Position numbers and translations under genes: made by a program | In this document: piece after piece, positions 23,781 through 38,300 of the stretch | Position numbering within the stretch: the first letter of the stretch is position 1 | Layout: each line of letters begins with the position of its first letter | Notes under the pieces: model-generated | Database searches by the model: none | Told to the model about the DNA's origin: nothing | Seen by the model: only the letters and a program-made list of their open reading frames with translations | Source: Oxyruncus cristatus | Taxonomy: Eukaryota > Chordata > Aves > Passeriformes > Cotingidae | Assembly: GCA_013399855.1 (NCBI GenBank) | Contig: VXAY01002085.1 | Span: forward strand, 1 to 64,000 | Length of the DNA stretch: 64,000 nt | Direction of reading: 5' to 3'

Positions 23781-26700
23781 TCAATCATATCAATGAGAGT
23801 CTGATATCAATTTATTTTTTTATCAAATACATTCTTTAATGGGTTGCATTTTTTTGTGGTTGACTATGCTGATAAAATCAATGTTATTAACTATCAAGAT
23901 GTGACAGAACATGTTCAGGTGTCATTCATTTCAAAAGAATAATCATTTCAATCAAAGACAAGTTGCCAACCATTCTAATGAGTTATCTCAACATCAGCAG
24001 AATTTCATGCTAATGATCAAAATGAGGTATTTCAGAGTTTCTAACAAATTATGATTATAAGCCAGATATTGCATTAATACCAGGATACACTGTCACTATT
24101 TAGTTACCAAGTCATGAGTATTTAAAACAAATTCTTATGAGTTCCTGCATGCCTAGGTTGGAAAAGAGGGAAACAAATTACCTTCTGCTCAGCTTGTCAT
24201 TCAGGAGCGTGTACCACTCAGTTTCTGTGGGGAGGCAGGTCTCATCTCATACTTTGTGGGGTGCAGGTTTCCTATGAACAAATAAGCAGTGGTGTATGCA
24301 GCTTGCTAGAGTTTACATTGATCTACTGTGCTATCACTCCATATTATTATAGTGTGAGGCTGAATATCAGCAGGATCTATTACAGCACTGGATGATTAAA
24401 GTACTTCTTGACTTTCTACAAGATCTTAAATTCAGGATGAAGGAAGAGGAGGCATAGTGTGCGAGAGAAACACAGAAAGAAAGTGAGAGGATTATGCTTC
24501 AGCAGTCTTTGTGATAAAATAGTAGTAATTAGTTTCAGTAAAACCCCATAATAGTTTTTTTGCGCTTTGCAGGAAATCAAGTGGCAGACAGATAAAACAA
24601 ATTACTTTACTCAGGGCAATTAGCAAGCTATTACAAGGTTCTGACTATGTTTCCCCATGACTGCAAAGATCATGCCCTATTTTCCCAAGAACTTTATGTT
24701 CCTGAAAATCTCATCCATTTTAAACCTATCATTGTGTGTACATAGAGCTACTACATCTCTCTGAGCACAGCCCGCACAGAAGCCCAGGAGATAATGAGTT
24801 CTGTGAACACACTGAGAGGAGGGGGAATTCGTAACACTTGCTGCTTCCTCATGTGAAATAAACCTCCAGGGTTACTATTGTGTGCCTGACTCTGACACAG
24901 AATGCAAGGAAAATATTTGGGCTTTACTCTCCTGCATTCACGTACTACACTAGCACATTTAAGTGAAAATGTGCACTGCAGATTTAAGTGTTCAGAATTT
25001 TGTGATTGTTTCTCGACAGTGACCCCATTCAAAAGGAAAAATTATTTCTTGGCAAAAGAGTGCAAAGATTTCAAACTAATCAGAAGTGGTGATGAAAAAT
25101 TATTTCAATTTGATTTCTTTTGACTCAAAAGACTTTTCAAGTTTGTGTATCAAGAAGGCCTCTACTTGATAAATTAAAGATTGGCTTCATACAAGAGTAA
25201 TTCAGACATTAAACAAAACAATAAAAAAAATCTAAACATGTATGGTATAAAAAATTTACACATTTGAAATTACTATATTGAGAATGCCCACAGTCATCAT
25301 TGCTTTAGGCTGAGTTTAAATAAAATTATGGAAAATATGAAGATTATCACATTTACAAATGGGAAGTTTAATTTCCTTTTTTGAAGAGAGAGCTGTTGTT
25401 ATTGCATTGAGACCAGGGGAATTATATTGGTATAAAATGTAGGAACAGCAGAGAAAGTAGTAGTGTACTCTCTGGTCAGACCTTGTCCAAGGACATCAGC
25501 TCTCCTCACTTAATCTGCCTGGCCAGGATAGAAGTTCGGAGTTTCACGCCAACTACCGTAAGAACTTAAACTTCATTCCTAAGCTATAAACAACTAATTA
25601 TTAATAGCAAACCAGTTTTGCATTTTAGTTAGGCTTGGTGGTATTCAACATGTCTTTTTACTGAAAATTGGTGGTTAAAGTAAAAGCTTATTCTTTGTTT
25701 TCATTTATATAGTCCTTCAACCTCCCCTGTTTCACTTCCGGACCTTCAATTCAGCTCTGTAATTTCAGGTTTGGCAATCCAGCTGGTTTAGACCAGAAAT
25801 TATATCTTATGCAGCTGGGATGAAACTTAGTACTGGCATCCCAAAGCAGAAATGTCACTGATATGAATACACAACTTTTCATAACTAATTTTATTGATAT
25901 TTTTACTTCCAGGTTGTACCATGATTGAATTGTGTATGTTAAATGAGACTTTGCACAACAAATTGTTTATTCCGTCTTCCAGGCAGAGTAAAAGGAGACT
26001 TACTAGTGTAAAAGACACCAATAATTGGGTTGTTAAATATTCAGATTTATTAGCAGTAGTCAGCAGAATTGAATTGTTTTACCATGATCTCTTTCCATCA
26101 CTCACCTAGTTGACTTTATCCATGGCAAAGTAATTCTGCCTCAAAATGGCAGAGTTTGTGTTTTAAGCCCTGGTTCTACAGGCTGGCAGAATTCACAAGG
26201 GGAACAAAAATAAGAGCAGCAGAATTCCCTGTGCTAAACCCCAGGCCTCTGGGACTGGAAGCATCTGTATCCTAGTTTCCTTTGAGAAATAAAATACTCT
26301 CTGCTTAACTTGGTGTAAAATGAAAACATTATTAAAAACCTCTCAAAGGGGGTGCGAGGTTTTTTGCAACCTATGCAGACCAAAATTGTGCTTTGGATTT
26401 GTATGTGGGAGTTGCTGGAATAGGGACATTAGGCTAGCAGCTTTTTCATACCTTTTCCTTACAAGGTCAGGAAATCCTTCATGGTTGTGGTTAGTAATTC
26501 CCTCGGTATGATGGTGTTTCCTCCCTCAGGACCATGCCAGGTGGTGGAGAGCTGAAGGCATCACTTGCTGACATACATCTCTAGCCTGGATCTGAATATG
26601 GTATTATTATCCTCATTAGCAAATGTTCTATAGGCAGGCAAAGGGCTGCAACAAGGACTTTAAAATGTTTCTAAATGCCTTTTAGAGAGGAAAAAAAATG

Positions 26701-29700
26701 AGAAAGAAGTCAGCTCATTACAGTTTACACAATTATTCTCCCATGTGGTAGAAAAACTTGGATCCTATTCTACACCTTTGGTCACAGCAAAGCTTTTGTA
26801 ATTGGAAGGGTGTTCTCAGAAAGAACTTGGGCTCCTGAACAACTCTGCTGATTGACAAGTTTGTTAGCAGAATAAAAAAAGAAAAAAGAAATGTGAATAG
26901 AAATTATTTATCTTTTATGCAGGAATGCACTTGGATTTTAATTGTGTAACATGACCAGAAACCCTTTGGACTGAAATGTACTCAAATGACAAGGGCTGTT
27001 CTTACCAAAATAAATTCCTGGGGTATCTGTGAATTCACTGTGATCCAAATGATATTTTTAATGTGGAAATACTATGAATGTGAATTGAGGCAAAGCAAAC
27101 TGTTCAAAGGAAAATTCACTGGTAGCACTGAGACTACATGTTTTATGGGACTGCTGATCGCACACAGTTTTACGGGGATACGGGAATTTGTTGTTATGAA
27201 TTACAAAGGGATGTGTTTGAAAAATGATTCATTAGACTTTTCTTGGTGATGACACCTTTATTGCCTATGGATCAACTTGCTCTGCTAGGTGGAAGGTGGT
27301 AGTACAAATGTACCGACACATTGTAAGTTTATGTTTGCTTAAAAATGCAGTAAGAAAGAATGTTAAGTTTACCTTTTTATTCCTGCCCAGGTAAGCATGT
27401 AATTTCCTGCATTAATTTTGATATAAAAGTTCGGATACTCATCTGCTGAAAGTGATGAATATCCATCCACTTAATTCTGTCAAGTTTCCAACCAACCTGG
27501 TGGTCAACACTGTATTCTTACATACATGTATATCTGTTCCTGATCAGGAATTACAGGAAAGCTACCTAAAAACTTCTGTTAATTCTTAAAGAGGAAAAAA
27601 AAAAGTTTATGGCAGGGAAAAAAGCACATGTTTTACTTGAGAATAATAACAGAGACTTGCATGTTAAACAGACCTCGCATGGGCAACGGGAAGCTCTCAC
27701 AAACACTTTCTCAACATCTGAGCCTCTGGCTCTCAATTCCAAGTTGAAAAGACCTTCCTTTAACAACAGTGGGCCATTTACCCTTTCAAGTTGAGCTCAA
27801 AAATTACCTGCAAAAGTGGTGTTATGGGGATTTGGTGATAATTTTCAGTAATGAGAAACCTCATTGGCTCAGTTCCTAAGTAAAACACTATTTTTACTTC
27901 CATCAGCCTGCCTTACACACATATCTTGAGAATATATGATATTTTCATATCCTGAGAAGAGGAAAGTCATCTTCTCGAGAGGATGCTTTATTTCAAATTC
28001 ACTGTTGACGAACAATAATTAACTCATCTGGGCCTTAGCAATTCTGTTTGTGATGTGCAAGATGGGTTAAAAACCGTATCACTCCCATGTAACATAATGG
28101 ACTGCAGTGCTAACAAGAAGTAGTAAAGGTAATAAAAGTATGTTTCAGGCAATAAAGCAAAGAGATACTACTACTGAATACACACTAGGAGCAGATGGAT
28201 ACAATAAGACAGACAGTTTGCACAGACACTTTCAGAGAAAAAATAAATTCCTTTTTTGGTCCTGATTTCCCCACTGTACCCAAAAGGCATTAGTCACACA
28301 AAAGTGGCTGTGGCTTCCCTGTAGAGGCCCAATCTAAGGGTGCTGGATTATTTTTCATGAAAATGTAGTTTTGTAAAGAAAACAAAATATTAAATAGAAG
28401 AATACATAGCATGAAAAGCATCTGCATAGCTCAGAAATTCGACCTAAAAAGAAAAGTCCCAAAGCAAAAATATTTTAGATGAAAAGATGAAATATATCTA
28501 TTGATGCACTACCCTGGGATCTTGTGGGGTTTAATTTTTCTTCATCTTGTACTCTTTTTTCCCCATGCATTTACACTCTCAGTTAAGTTACATCTCTCCT
28601 GCAGGCCAGGAGTTCTCCTGGGAGACAATTGTGCATCACAGAAGAGGTAGTCCAACTGGAAAGCCAGGCATGTAGGGGAAAAATGGAAATTGGAGAAGTT
28701 TGAATCAAAGTTGCAGTGAGGCATTGCAACTGCATTTTCAAATTGTATTATTTCAGCTTTGACCACATTTTTTTTTTTTTCCTAGAATGCATTTGCTACA
28801 CACTGACAGTCTTAGTTTTGTGATGCAAGAAAGACTGTAGCAGATGATAACGAAAAATCACTTCCTCTAATTTGATTGGAGGGTGAGAAGGACAGGAAAG
28901 GAAAATAACTTCTACTGAGCTCTAGCTGTGATAGCAGATGCATCCTTTGGAGACTTAGGACCATTGCCCCAGTTCTGCTCTGGTGGTCACCTGTCTTTGC
29001 ATTCCTGGCATTCCTCCTTCATCCTGTTGTTCTGAGGAACAGCATGAATATGCGACCATGAGGATTTGGGCTGAGACAGGAAAAATTAATTTCTTCCCCT
29101 GTCTCTTGGTATTTCTGCCCACTGACTGAAATTGTTCACACTTTGGGAGTTCAGTTTTTTTGAGTCCTAGGTTCACAGACAGTGAAGAAGCAGGAAAGTT
29201 ACGTACAAAAGAAAGTTTCCAACTTTTAAATTGGTTTTGTCTGGCTGTAAAAGAGCACTTAATGTTTGTATCTGTTAAATCTTTTTAATTATTAGGTAGT
29301 CCTGAGGGCACCTATAAATTAAAGGATTATTGGAAGAAATAATAACGTGACGAGGAAATTGGGGATATAGAGTGTTAAGCAATCCTTCAGTGTCAGTAAT
29401 TAAAATTAATTAACGTTCATAACTATCACTGACTGTAGAAGGAGGGTGATGCTATAGGGAAATAATAGGAGAGGAAACAGAGGAAATAAACAAAATAATA
29501 TAAGAGGTCATTTGAATTTTTTTTAACCTCACTGGCCATTTAAATATTGCCAGAGAAACTTTGAAAAGTTTTTTATGAATGGTTTTGCTTTTGAATCAGT
29601 AAATTTGTTTTGGGTGGTTGTCTTCCTCCAATGAAAAAAAAAAAGAACTACTCAATAAAAGGTAGGAAGAATTTTTAATTCTAAAAAGGACAAAGGAATA

Positions 29701-32700
29701 ACTTATATTACTTTCTAATGCTTTTAAAACCCAGAAGACCCCTCCCCTGCATGTTTGTGTTGTATGAAAGGAACAATAGATAGACAAGATCAAATAGATA
29801 AACAACAATAAGGTCAGTAGCATCTTACTTTACAAATGTCCATGTTTACTTGCCTTTTAGAAGTAAATATCACTATGTATTATATGGTCAATTTAGAAGG
29901 CACTTACGAAGACTGGATGTTTTCTTTCAATAACATGTTTATAGGGAAACATTCAGTCTCTTTTTGAGACCCAAAAGTATCTTAGTAAGAGGGCAGGTAG
30001 GATTTTATTGGTTTATTCAAGGAGGCATGAGTCTTGCATGGGGAATTAACCCTACGTGTCCTTTCATAAAAAAATAATTCTACTTTAGATCATCCTCTGG
30101 CATGTTATATTTATGGAAGAACTTAATATCCACTTAGTCTTCTCTTCCCTTTGATGTCATATGAATAATCATATGACAGGAAATGTGTTAAAAACACATT
30201 TTATCAGTCTACAAAACCAAAATTATACTTGAAACTGCATTTGTAAAACTTTTTTCAACTTATGACTTTTATCTTTTTAGTGGCAAGTTATACCATTTGT
30301 GCTTTATAGCTAGACACACAAAGGAATTTATTCCTTGGAACTCAGATGCCATTTTAATTGCCTGTACTCAGAACTCTGATTACCAAAGATGCTCCATCGC
30401 TGCCACAGCCTGAAAGAACCTGCTTTTCTTAAATCTATTTTTTCTTGCTCCTAGTTATGCACATATGCACCTCTGCTTTCAGCAGCTGTCTTTTTATGTC
30501 GTGAAGGACAGAGTAGACATTATTCCACCCACCTTGTCTGTTGGCTTAATGTGTTTGCAGCACACGCCTCGTCAGTTGTCAATGAAATACAGGGAAGGCA
30601 TGAATATTTTCCATTCTGCTCCCTTCTCCTGCCCTTCCCAAGACATCATATGGTAGACACGATCGGGCCCATAGAGAGCACAAATGTGCCTCTCTCAGTG
30701 TCTTACATTGCCCGTTCTCAGGCACTGATTCAGCAGCTGGGTGATGGCTCTTCCCAGTGGTGGAGTGGGAGATCAGTCCACCCTGTTGAAACTATTAGCT
30801 TTTTTATGCATTACAGTCACTAAGTCAGGTCTTGGGTATGAAAAAGAACATGACTATCTGGCACTGTCATGACAACTGGGGTGGATACCTCTAATCTCAC
30901 CACAGAAAATTTTGGAGTGAGTGATTTCTGGTGTTAGAAGGATGTAGCTCTCCTCCTTCCTCAACAAGAACCAGGCTGACAGAATTAAAGTGACATTTGG
31001 CCTCCTTCTCTGGAGGAATCAATATTTAAATACTATATAAAAAGTGGAAGGGTCTTTTTACAGAAAGGAATAAGAATTTTTCTTCTGGAAATCCTATAAA
31101 GTAATGATGAGTAGGCTACTTTCTGGCACCTTGTATGAATTTGCTCACCTGGAGGCACAAGGAAGATCCAGGTCTCCTATGCAGTGGTCTAACCAGTGCC
31201 AGCAATGGGATTGGAGGGTCCAGTCATTTTTTTTTTTTTTTTTAATTGAGACACGGGAGTAAACTGTTCTTGATTTTTAAGAGGACCTTCTACCCCTCAG
31301 CCCCCTATCCATGTCTTATTTCTCATGTCACCTAAGGTCCTGTAGAGTCCACAGTGTCATCTCATTGCTGTGGTTCAGGTTGCGACACTGGACGGAGAGA
31401 GGGAAGAACTAACTGGGTCAGAAACAGAGGGACCAAAATGGTCTGTGTCCTGCTGATTCTTGCTTGGGGTAGCCGTTGGCACTGTAACTGCTGGATAAAA
31501 CATGCAAGCAGGTCCCCACTGCTGAGCTGATTTGCCTTCCAGTGGAAAGGCCTAAGCAGCTGTCCTGGAGGCAGGGCCTGAGCATTTCCAGGCTCCCTGC
31601 TGTGAAACCACACACCCAGAGCTGGGCAGGCATAAAGTGTCCTAACGGCCCGTACTGTCTGCTTGTGGTGTGTTACCCAGACTGGAGCAAACAGTGGGGC
31701 TTTAACCTAAAGTGCAGTCCGAGGGACTCTCCTCTAATGACCTGGAGATACTGATGGGGAAAGGGGAGGGGGGGGCATGCTCATGTTGTTCTGGTCCCAA
31801 AATCTGGAGCAAGGAAGAGTTAGACCCTTTACTTTGAGGCAATCAAACCAGAGTTTTCTCAGGGTTCACTCAGGCTTAGTAATATTTACTTTAAACTTAG
31901 AATGCTTGAAATTTAAAATACTTGGATATCAATGGACTGGTACTTTTTTTGGACAAAACCTTGGTGGGAAAAAACCTCGGTGGGAAAAAACCTCAGGCTA
32001 TCCCTCCTTCTAGAAAAAGCATTAACCATCACAGATAATGCAATAGGCAGAGAAGTCACTGCACATTTTTCAGGTATGTTGCATGAAAAACAAAAGAAAT
32101 AGGTGCCCAACCTCTCTCACAGGTTTCCTTTACTTGGTTTCTTATGACTCTTATGATCATAAAAATTCAGCATTGATTGTTAAATATGTCATGCATCCCA
32201 AATGTATTTTTCAGTTTATTTGTAGTTGAGCATTTTTTCATGGGAAATAAAATGCATCTGAAAAGTTCAAGATAATATAAATCTACACATATGTATGTGC
32301 ACATGTGTGTGCAGAACTAGAGGCTAATGTGAGTCTGAGTGAGAAAGAATGAAAGAAATACAATGTCAGACGGTTTCTGGAAGTGTAAGTAATCTGTGCC
32401 GTCTATCTTACTGCAAAGGAGAAAAAAAATCAGGTTGTTTCTCCTCCTGTGAGCAGACAAATTACAGAACTCTTTATTTTCATTCTCAGAAGTGTTTTGA
32501 ATATCCTTATCTAAATCTAAAGTAGCATTACTCAAGATATAGGAAATAAGCAGAAGACATATAAAAGGCTACATTACATGTGTAAGTTTACAACTTTCTG
32601 GGCTCCCTGTGACTTTTTGGAGAGGACCTAACTCATCTGTTACAAATCTGTGATTTAGAGAAGAGAACACTTTTACCCAAACCTTCAGACCATTGCAATT

Positions 32701-34369
32701 CCAGTTATTAATATCTTTTATCCTAACTTAATACACATTTTTCTGGAACAAAGGCAAAAATTTTGACTATTAATTACATACCATAACTAATTTTTTATTT
32801 GCTTCTCCATGGTCTCATTTTCCCAGTGAATAAGCTTTGAATAAATTTACCCACATTTGAGTTCTTTGAAAAATTTATGTAAAAAAATGACACATGCAAT
32901 TCCTTAGAATATGTGCACATGAAAATAGTCCTTGATAACTAAAGTGACATAATTTTAATACAGTGCCATTTATATGCTGTGCACTGGTAAGCCTAAACTT
33001 GAATATGCTGCAAAATCTCCTTGGAAGGAGAAATTTTTGTTGAAGTTAAATTGATATTCATCCTTCAGAACTAATTGTATATTCAACTTAAAGAAATCTC
33101 ACACTCAAAATCATGAAATTATGTATCATATGTGATCACACGAAGCAACCATGACATGGTTTTCAGGTTAAAGTATCACATATACAAACAAATTATCTCA
33201 GTAGCAAGGAATGAAGCAGGGAGGGGGATGCAGCCTCCCATTCCTCGGCAGCAGGAGGGGTTGAGGCCAGGGCTGGGGGCAGGTGGGGGTCCCTGGATGC
33301 CTCCAGGAGGTGATCCCATCCACTGAAGATGGATGCTTCAACTTCAGGTGGACTGGAGCCCTGCCTAACAGCTTAAGAAAATAGTTTCTTCCTTATTTGC
33401 CTTAAATAATGAAATATTTACCATTGAGGTGGCATTTGGAATACAAACCCAGAAAACTCTGTAGACAAATGAGTATTCTGACTGTAAATTATTATTCTAG
33501 CACATGAGCACTGTAGAATTACAGTATCATCTGTTTTTGCAGGTAGCAAGAAATGCATTTAATATTAGCATGGTTCCAAGGTCCCGTTCACATGATAATT
33601 TATACATATACATTGTAAAACTGTTTACCATTCTTAGCTCTGTAAATTTGCATGAATATGACCTAAATATATAGTAGAGTAATTAATTCTTAAATACAAG
33701 TACATAAGGTGTTTTGTATTTTTTTTGTTTAATTTCAGTGTCTGCTAGTCCCCTTCTCTGTAAACATTGCACTTAGAGTGTCAGGCTGGAAGAAGAACAC
33801 AGTAGTCCCACGCAGGAGATTTACTTATTTGAGCAGGGACTTTTAAATGATGAAAACGTATTGTTGTTGCAAGGTTTGACAGGCTCTTGGGTACAAGGAC
33901 AAGGGTTCTTATGAACAACAAGCATATAACAGAACTTTTTGTTTAATGCATAGACCTAATTTACACAGTAATGAGAATTAGGGTCTAAGCCACAGTTCTG
34001 TCTTGTGCAAACCCGGTCTTTCTGAAGTGATTTCTGAAGTTGTCCCTACAAATGTGTGTGCAGGGACAGCTGTGCTTGGCCTGGCCACCAGAGGTATGGT
34101 TCCCTTCACTCCAGATTTATTAGATGTGTTTCAGAGGGAACGAGGGCACAAGTGCCTTTGAAAATGTGTGTCTGGTGTAACAGAGACAGATTTAAGTTGT
34201 GGAAACTACTGTTTAAGTGTCCTGTCTCACAGCACCACTTTTATTAAAAATGTTTGTCAAAGACTTTAGAATATCTACCCACACATGATACTACTGCACT
34301 GTCATCTACCTATTTCCCTACCAACACATGAGAGAAATTACTTAAATGCATTTTTATTTTTGTTTAAAG
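23781..34369. other. Long unassigned AT-rich sequence
   Basis: No gene is seen in this 10.6 kb. Noted inside are T runs at about 28769-28781 and 31227-31243, a perfect 16-bp tandem duplication at 31963-31994, a GC-richer stretch at 31330-31770, and a G-rich one at 33210-33340. None matches a repeat family I can name. Confidence 0.4.
31963..31994. repeat. 16-bp perfect tandem duplication
   Basis: The unit GGTGGGAAAAAACCTC occurs twice in a row without a mismatch. Confidence 0.92.
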
Positions 34370-34813
34370 AGGAGTCCAGAGGAGGGCCATGAAGATGATC
34401 AGAGGGCTGATGAAGATAGGCTGGGAGAGCTGGGGCTGTTTAGCCTGGACAAGGCTCCAGGGAGACCTTCTAGCAGCCTTCCAGTACCTGAAGTGAGACT
34501 ACAAGAAAGCTGCAGAGGGATTTTTTACAAATCCTAGTGATAGGACAAGGGGAGAACAGCTTTAAACTGAAAGAGGATATGTTTAGGTTAGATATTAGGA
34601 AGAAGTTCTTTACTGTGAGAGTGGTGAGGCACTGGAACAGGTAGTTTAGAGAAGCTATGGATGCCACAAACCTGGCAGTGTTCAAGGCCAGGCTGGATGG
34701 GGCTTTGAGCAACATGGTCTAGTGGGTGGCATCCCTGACTGCAGCAGGGGCTTGGAACTAGATGTTCTCTAAGGTCCCTTCCAACCTAAACCATTCTATG
34801 ATTCTATGATTCC
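34370..34813 (+). mobile_element. CR1 LINE, about 440-bp 3' end
   Basis: This plus-strand CR1 copy begins near GAGTCCAGAGGAGGGCCATG and shows the usual order of landmarks: GGCTGTTTAGCCTGGACAAG, CAGCCTTCCAGTACCTGAAG, GATATTAGGAAGAAGTTC, GGCACTGGAACAGG, GTCTAGTGG and GGTCCCTTCCAACC, ending in two terminal repeats (ATTCTATGATTCTATGATTC). It is 5'-truncated and holds only the end of the element without intact coding capacity. The small open frames over it are read-through. It lies directly upstream of the CpG-rich segment near 35.1 kb. Confidence 0.97.
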
Positions 34814-35117
34814 CATGAAAGCTGGTTTACGAGGAGTGCCCTTCCTACCCCACGGCCCCAGCCTGACCCAGCATGGGTAAGCTAAGCAGGACGGAGCAGT
34901 CCTGATGGAAAACAGCCGTTCGCCCGGAAAAGTTTACAGCCTTGTGAGAGATACTGAACAGCTCCAGCGAAAAAGCCTGCCTATGCTCTCCTCCCTTATA
35001 ATGGAGGGAATAAATCCCTTCCTGCCTCCCTTTAAGGGGATCTAGGAACTAGGAAAAAGCAAAATCCGTATTTTGTTGTTGTTGTTGTTTGGTTTTGTTT
35101 TTGTTTTTGGGTTTTTT
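34814..35117. other. Shoulder of the CpG island, then T/G-rich tract
   Basis: Seven or so CpG pairs lie in 34830-34980 (for example GCCGTTCGCCCGG), more than elsewhere in the window. A low-complexity TTG/T-rich tract at 35070-35118 separates this part from the denser island that follows. Confidence 0.6.
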
Positions 35118-35332
35118 TGCGAGTGGAACACGATGGGTGTCTGGCTCTGCGAGGTGCTGGAGCCGGGAGATGGGTTCAGGATCCACGCACCTTTCCCGCA
35201 GCCGCCGCCGGGTGTCAGCAGCGGCGCTGGGCGGCGGGAGCCCCGCTGGCGGAACCGGGGAGAGGGAAAAAGGATTAATGCCTTCCGAGCAGCTTCTTTC
35301 CCCCGGTGTCACGGCGGCGTTTTGTAGGTCGA
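35118..35332. promoter_or_regulatory. CpG-rich island, possible promoter
   Basis: I count 22 CpG pairs in this roughly 215-bp segment, including GCCGCCGCCGGG and ACGGCGGCG, while most stretches of this length in the window hold none to two. The segment is not repeat sequence that I recognise. Islands of this kind in birds usually mark promoters or first exons, or enhancers that escape methylation. Splice-donor-like sites occur on both strands (GGTGCGTGG read on the minus strand; TAGGTCGAAAG on the plus strand), so direction cannot be decided. A CRE-like GTGACATCAC sits at about 35437-35446. The open frame over it (35089-35517) is long for this window but matches no protein I know and may be only a result of GC content. 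Confidence 0.5.
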
Positions 35333-38300
35333 AAGATAAATATTTGTGTTTTCTGAGTCGGCTTCACCTGTGGTGGATAAAGGGCTCAATAAATCCTCTT
35401 GTCTGTCCAATAAAGAAAACAGTGTTTCATGCTCGTGTGACATCACAAATATTTGCCAGGTCCACCTGGAGGTCATCAGTATTCAGTTGTGCCCTTCAGC
35501 CTCTCGTTTTCAGCTAGGATTTAGCTGGTGCCTTTGCTCTGTCTTATCAACACTGGTTTTTCGTTGTGCATAAGATGAATATTAACTGGTGGCTGGAAAC
35601 CTTCTTTCCTTCACTTAAACAGTTTCCCTGTCTCCTGCATTGCACCACTATTGTGCTATGGGGTTAACAGATACCAACAGAAAAGAAGGAGGCAACATGT
35701 TTAAACAAAAAGGGGCTATCTTGGAAAGGCTGGGATGAATGCTTCTTCTTGCAGGACTTGGATTTAGGCAAAATATTAAGCTGTTTTCTCTTCACATTAG
35801 ATTATGCCAACGAACATTTTGTAAATATAGGTCACCCACTGTTATTTGATATTTAGTTGGAAATGTGATGGCTGTCCTTATATATGAGGTAGTGACCTCA
35901 GTTCAGGAAACACTATGAGTCTAAAGGGCACTATGTCTGTTGTAAATAATATTTCTTATTCCAGGCATTGTTTATTCAGAGTAATAGGAATAATTCTGAA
36001 TTATTACCCAGACTTAATGCTCTGTGTCATCTGGCCCTTCTTCTGTCATCTCCCCCTCTTTTACCCTGTTGAGTTGTTCAACAATGAAGTGCCTTTACCA
36101 GTAATAAGAAATATAAATCTATATTACCCATATAGGTATGCCTGCAGTCCACGAGAACCCGCTGTAGTTCTTGTTATCTGTAGAGTAACAATGTGTCACA
36201 CAAGAAATGTATCTTTTTGTTCATTTTTTTTTGCCTGTTGTTTCCTGCTTTTCTGCTACAGGAAGTAGTAAATAGAAGCAATGGATTTGCTTTCTGGTAA
36301 AGCCACCCCTCTCTAACCCAGTCAATCAGGTAACCAGTCATTTTAGGTGCCTCTGTGTCTCTGAACATTTTTACTACAAAGTCTGAATTTCTTCTATTTC
36401 TGAGTTTAAAAAAAAAAAGGAAAAAATATGTCGAGAGATATCTCCATGTCACACCTTAATTAAAACTTCCATGTAGAATTGTTTAAATCTCATTTTCACC
36501 TCTCTGTATGACTTTCGCATTGTTGCCAGCTCCTCCAACAGACCTCATTATTCTGGAGGTTTCTTAAAGTACCAGTCAGAGGATTAGTTTGATTTTCCAG
36601 AGAAGTCTAGCTTTTACCAAAACAAACCCAACAGCAGTAGTAACAATAACTTACAAGAAAGAAGAAAAGGGAATTGTGATCTCTGTCACTGAGCACAAAA
36701 CCTCAGCCACTAAATGAACAAACTGAATGAAAGGGGAAAAAAAATTACAAATTATTCTGCTTCTTTTCCACTTGGATGATTATAAGAAAAAAAAAATTCA
36801 TCTCTTTTTGATCTTGATGCATGTTTTTTGAATGTTCCAGATTGCCATAATTACATCTCGGCTTCCTTGAAAGTTTATCCAATTATCAGTTCTGAAAGCC
36901 GAGGGTGCATTTTGTAGGCAACACACAGTTTCAGCTGGCTAAGAAAGAGAGGAGCTGATCCTGGATCCAGTGCTATATGGAGGTATTTCTGAGGTATCTT
37001 AGCACTGGGCAAGAGGAATAAAAGGCAGTTTTGAAGCTGCCATTGAACTCTGACTTTTAACAGCACATCTGAATGATGGTTCCAGTGTATCTTAATTTAC
37101 TTTCTTGGGAAAGGAGTTGTTTACAAGTCTTAACATGCACATGATGATTATACATGCTGCTTCACACAGTTTAATATATATCAAAATCAGTGGGCATTGG
37201 AACAGATTTAAAAACTTGGCATAAACTTAATGATTCAAGTGGTTTAAAAAGGGGATAAATTTATTAATCCTTCAGGACAATTAATTTCAGCTCCTTATTT
37301 GTTAAGCATCTGCTCTAATCACAGTAAGGTGTGTCAAGAAGTTACCGTATTCCTGAATTCCTATACCTTTGTTTTGAAAAAACTGTGATTCTCAACTGCT
37401 AACACACAATGAATTCTGGAGCTCTGACATCTAATTTGTGCATTACAACTGGGGGTCTGTGTTCCTTGGCAGTTTTCAGTTATCTAATAGGTGCTGTATC
37501 CTCTGGCCCCTATGTGCAGGTATAGGTATGGCAGTGACAGTCATTAACTTTGCTACATTTTGGCATCAGTTCAAAAGACACCAGGATAAGACCTTCTAAA
37601 AGCTGAGCAAATCAGAGTGCCAGTGGAACAGTAACTAAACACATACGCAGGCACTTCAATATGAGTGACCTTCATTAGAACACCTGGAGCGCCTGCTGAA
37701 TTCATGAAGACTAATCTTAAGATGTTAGGCTACAAATTCTTAGGAAAAAGCAACACTCCATTCTTCTAGGCTTCTAAGACAGAGTCCAAGTCTAACAAAT
37801 GCCTTGCAGATTTCACTCAGGGTTTAGAAGGTTCAAATATTACTGAGGTGATGCCTTTATTGCTGCACAGCCACACAGGCACATAGTCATCCTTATTATC
37901 TATTCATTGCTGTCTTAAACTTGTATTTCCCTAAAGTAGATTGGGTTCTCTTCTTTCCTGTTATACCTTTTTTTTTTTCCTTTGTGATTTTTATTTGATT
38001 TTGTTTGTCCATACTATAAATTATTTTTTATTTGTTTATTTCCTCATAGTTCGGTTACAATTTTCCTTGTGATTTCCCCACTTACATTGAGTCTTCCTTC
38101 CTCACTCTTCCCTCCAGAGTTGTTTTCCCCCTGAAACTGACAGCAACGTTCACCCTTTTTTCACAGATGAGAAATACTGAGTGTCATTCCTTAAACTCAC
38201 TGGTTTGAATTACTGGGGAATTGTTTCAACGTTGCCACCCAGAAGGAGTGGTTGAGTGATCTGCCTGTGTGCCGCCTTTCAGTTACCACATTACATTGAT

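Noticed and set aside
28023..28095. Possible second MIR-like fragment
   Set aside because: Only one block loosely resembles MIR (CTGGGCCTTAGC, then AAGATGGGTTA); too weak to annotate.
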